A stretch of DNA of 64,000 nucleotides. Origin: Nemopilema nomurai. Taxonomy: Eukaryota; Cnidaria; Scyphozoa; Rhizostomeae; Rhizostomatidae. Every line of letters starts with the position of its first letter. The first letter of the stretch is position 1. Below are positions 63,372 to 64,000 of this stretch, in pieces. A program made the translations under genes and the position numbers. A model generated the notes under the pieces. The model had not been told where the DNA came from. It did no database searches and saw only the letters and a list, made by a program, of their open reading frames with translations. The DNA lies in NCBI GenBank assembly GCA_003864495.1, contig ML133454.1:1273149-1337148 (forward strand), in the 5' to 3' direction.

Positions 63372-63891
63372 TTTGGAAAACGCTAATCTCGTTGCAATTA
63401 AGCCTCGTTTAGAATAGCACCCCGTTTATGTTTGTGTTTTGACTTCTATGTTGCTGCAAAAAAGTCGATGATTATCAAAATATCTATACAACGACGAGAC
63501 CAAGGGAGAAAGCATGGATAGGGGAAGGGGCTCCTAAAAGTCTATGCGGCGACCAAATATAATCCATGCATGCCATGTTTGCGGGTCACAGTAGCTGAAG
63601 CAGAAGCGACTCGGTTGGTGTTGGGGATACCTACCATACTCAGGAAAGTTAATAGATGCTTCTTGCTAATGGGAATTAATGAGCGGCAGCTCAGATTGGC
63701 TAAACAAATAAAACCTAATTGTTTCGACTTTAATGGGTACGAAGATTGAAGCTCAGAGCAAAAAGGGATCCTTTTTCTACAATAAATGAATGTAAATAGT
63801 GCGCAGTTCAAGGAAGAGACAGCTCGCTTTAATGTCTATCTAGGGGCGGATGGTAAAATGCAGGAAATTGGAAATTTTTTCCAGCGTTGCG
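63372..63891. other. 5' flank of AP5Z1
   Basis: It presumably holds the AP5Z1 promoter and, if the candidate exon at the window's edge is real, a divergent promoter. No TATA box or recognised element seen. The 89-codon minus-strand frame at 63542-63811 matches nothing I know. Confidence 0.35.
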
Positions 63892-63974
63892 ATGAGCAAG
63901 TTATCCTCAAAGGTACCTGAAAATGTATTGAAAGTTGCAGGTCGGCCAAAAATGGGGCTTTCAACGGTGTTCTG
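63892..63974 (+). CDS. Possible first exon of a plus-strand gene running off the window
   Basis: ATG at 63892 (G at -3) opens 27 codons starting MSKLSSKVPENVLKVAGRP. The frame closes at TGA 63976-63978, but a GTGAAC donor just before it (from 63975) would leave the frame open in phase 2. It would be divergent from AP5Z1, about 520 bases away. The product is not recognised and chance is quite possible. Confidence 0.25.
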
Positions 63975-64000
63975 GTGAACTATTATCCGCGAGGTATTGT

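Noticed and set aside
1..64000. CRISPR arrays, bacterial operons or ribosome binding sites
   Set aside because: The window is clearly eukaryotic with spliced genes. The tandem repeats seen are minisatellites without regular unique spacers.

Overview
The window is eukaryotic, AT-rich and intron-rich. Every intron I traced has GT-AG ends, and short non-autonomous DNA transposons and poly-C tracts are scattered through it. The gene set (an MCL-1-like BCL-2 protein, a PC1/3-type proprotein convertase, mitochondrial NAD-isocitrate dehydrogenase alpha, a Rab GTPase and the zeta subunit of AP-5) points to a non-bilaterian or early-branching animal. An anthozoan cnidarian such as a sea anemone or coral fits best. 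That assignment is an inference from gene content and style; I cannot test it here.

Layout. 1.4-2.7 kb (minus): a two-exon gene for a 107-residue protein with a BH3 motif very close to that of NOXA, and a TATA/Inr promoter. 3.7-4.7 kb: two MITEs. 6.5-7.5 kb (plus): a two-exon MCL-1-like BCL-2 family gene. The BH3-only gene and its likely target class therefore sit head to head about 4 kb apart, and both promoters carry a CRE/ATF-type element. 9.5-13.3 kb: small hAT-like elements, a decayed LINE reverse-transcriptase relic and an 18-bp minisatellite with a higher-order repeat. 13.3-25.7 kb: gene desert with a MITE at 22.45 kb. 25.7-43.0 kb (plus): an 11-exon prohormone convertase 1/3-like gene with a 9-kb first intron and an apparent one-base frameshift in its P domain. 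43-47.3 kb: intergenic, with another TIR element. 47.25-54.75 kb (minus): the complete 11-exon IDH3A gene, with a piggyBac transposase relic in intron 1. 55.7-57.2 kb (plus): a two-exon Rab1/Rab35-like GTPase, divergent from IDH3A. 58.6-63.4 kb (minus): a three-exon AP5Z1 gene. The last 110 bases may hold the first exon of another plus-strand gene.

How the genes relate. The BH3-only/MCL-1-like pair is the most interesting part. In mammals NOXA binds and neutralises MCL-1, and here a NOXA-like BH3 protein and an MCL-1-like protein are divergent neighbours with related promoter elements. PC1/3, the Rab and AP-5 all belong to secretory or endosomal traffic, but nothing in the sequence shows that they are functionally clustered. 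Gene models were built by hand from ORFs, splice signals and phase consistency. Family assignments rest on remembered family motifs, not on database searches.
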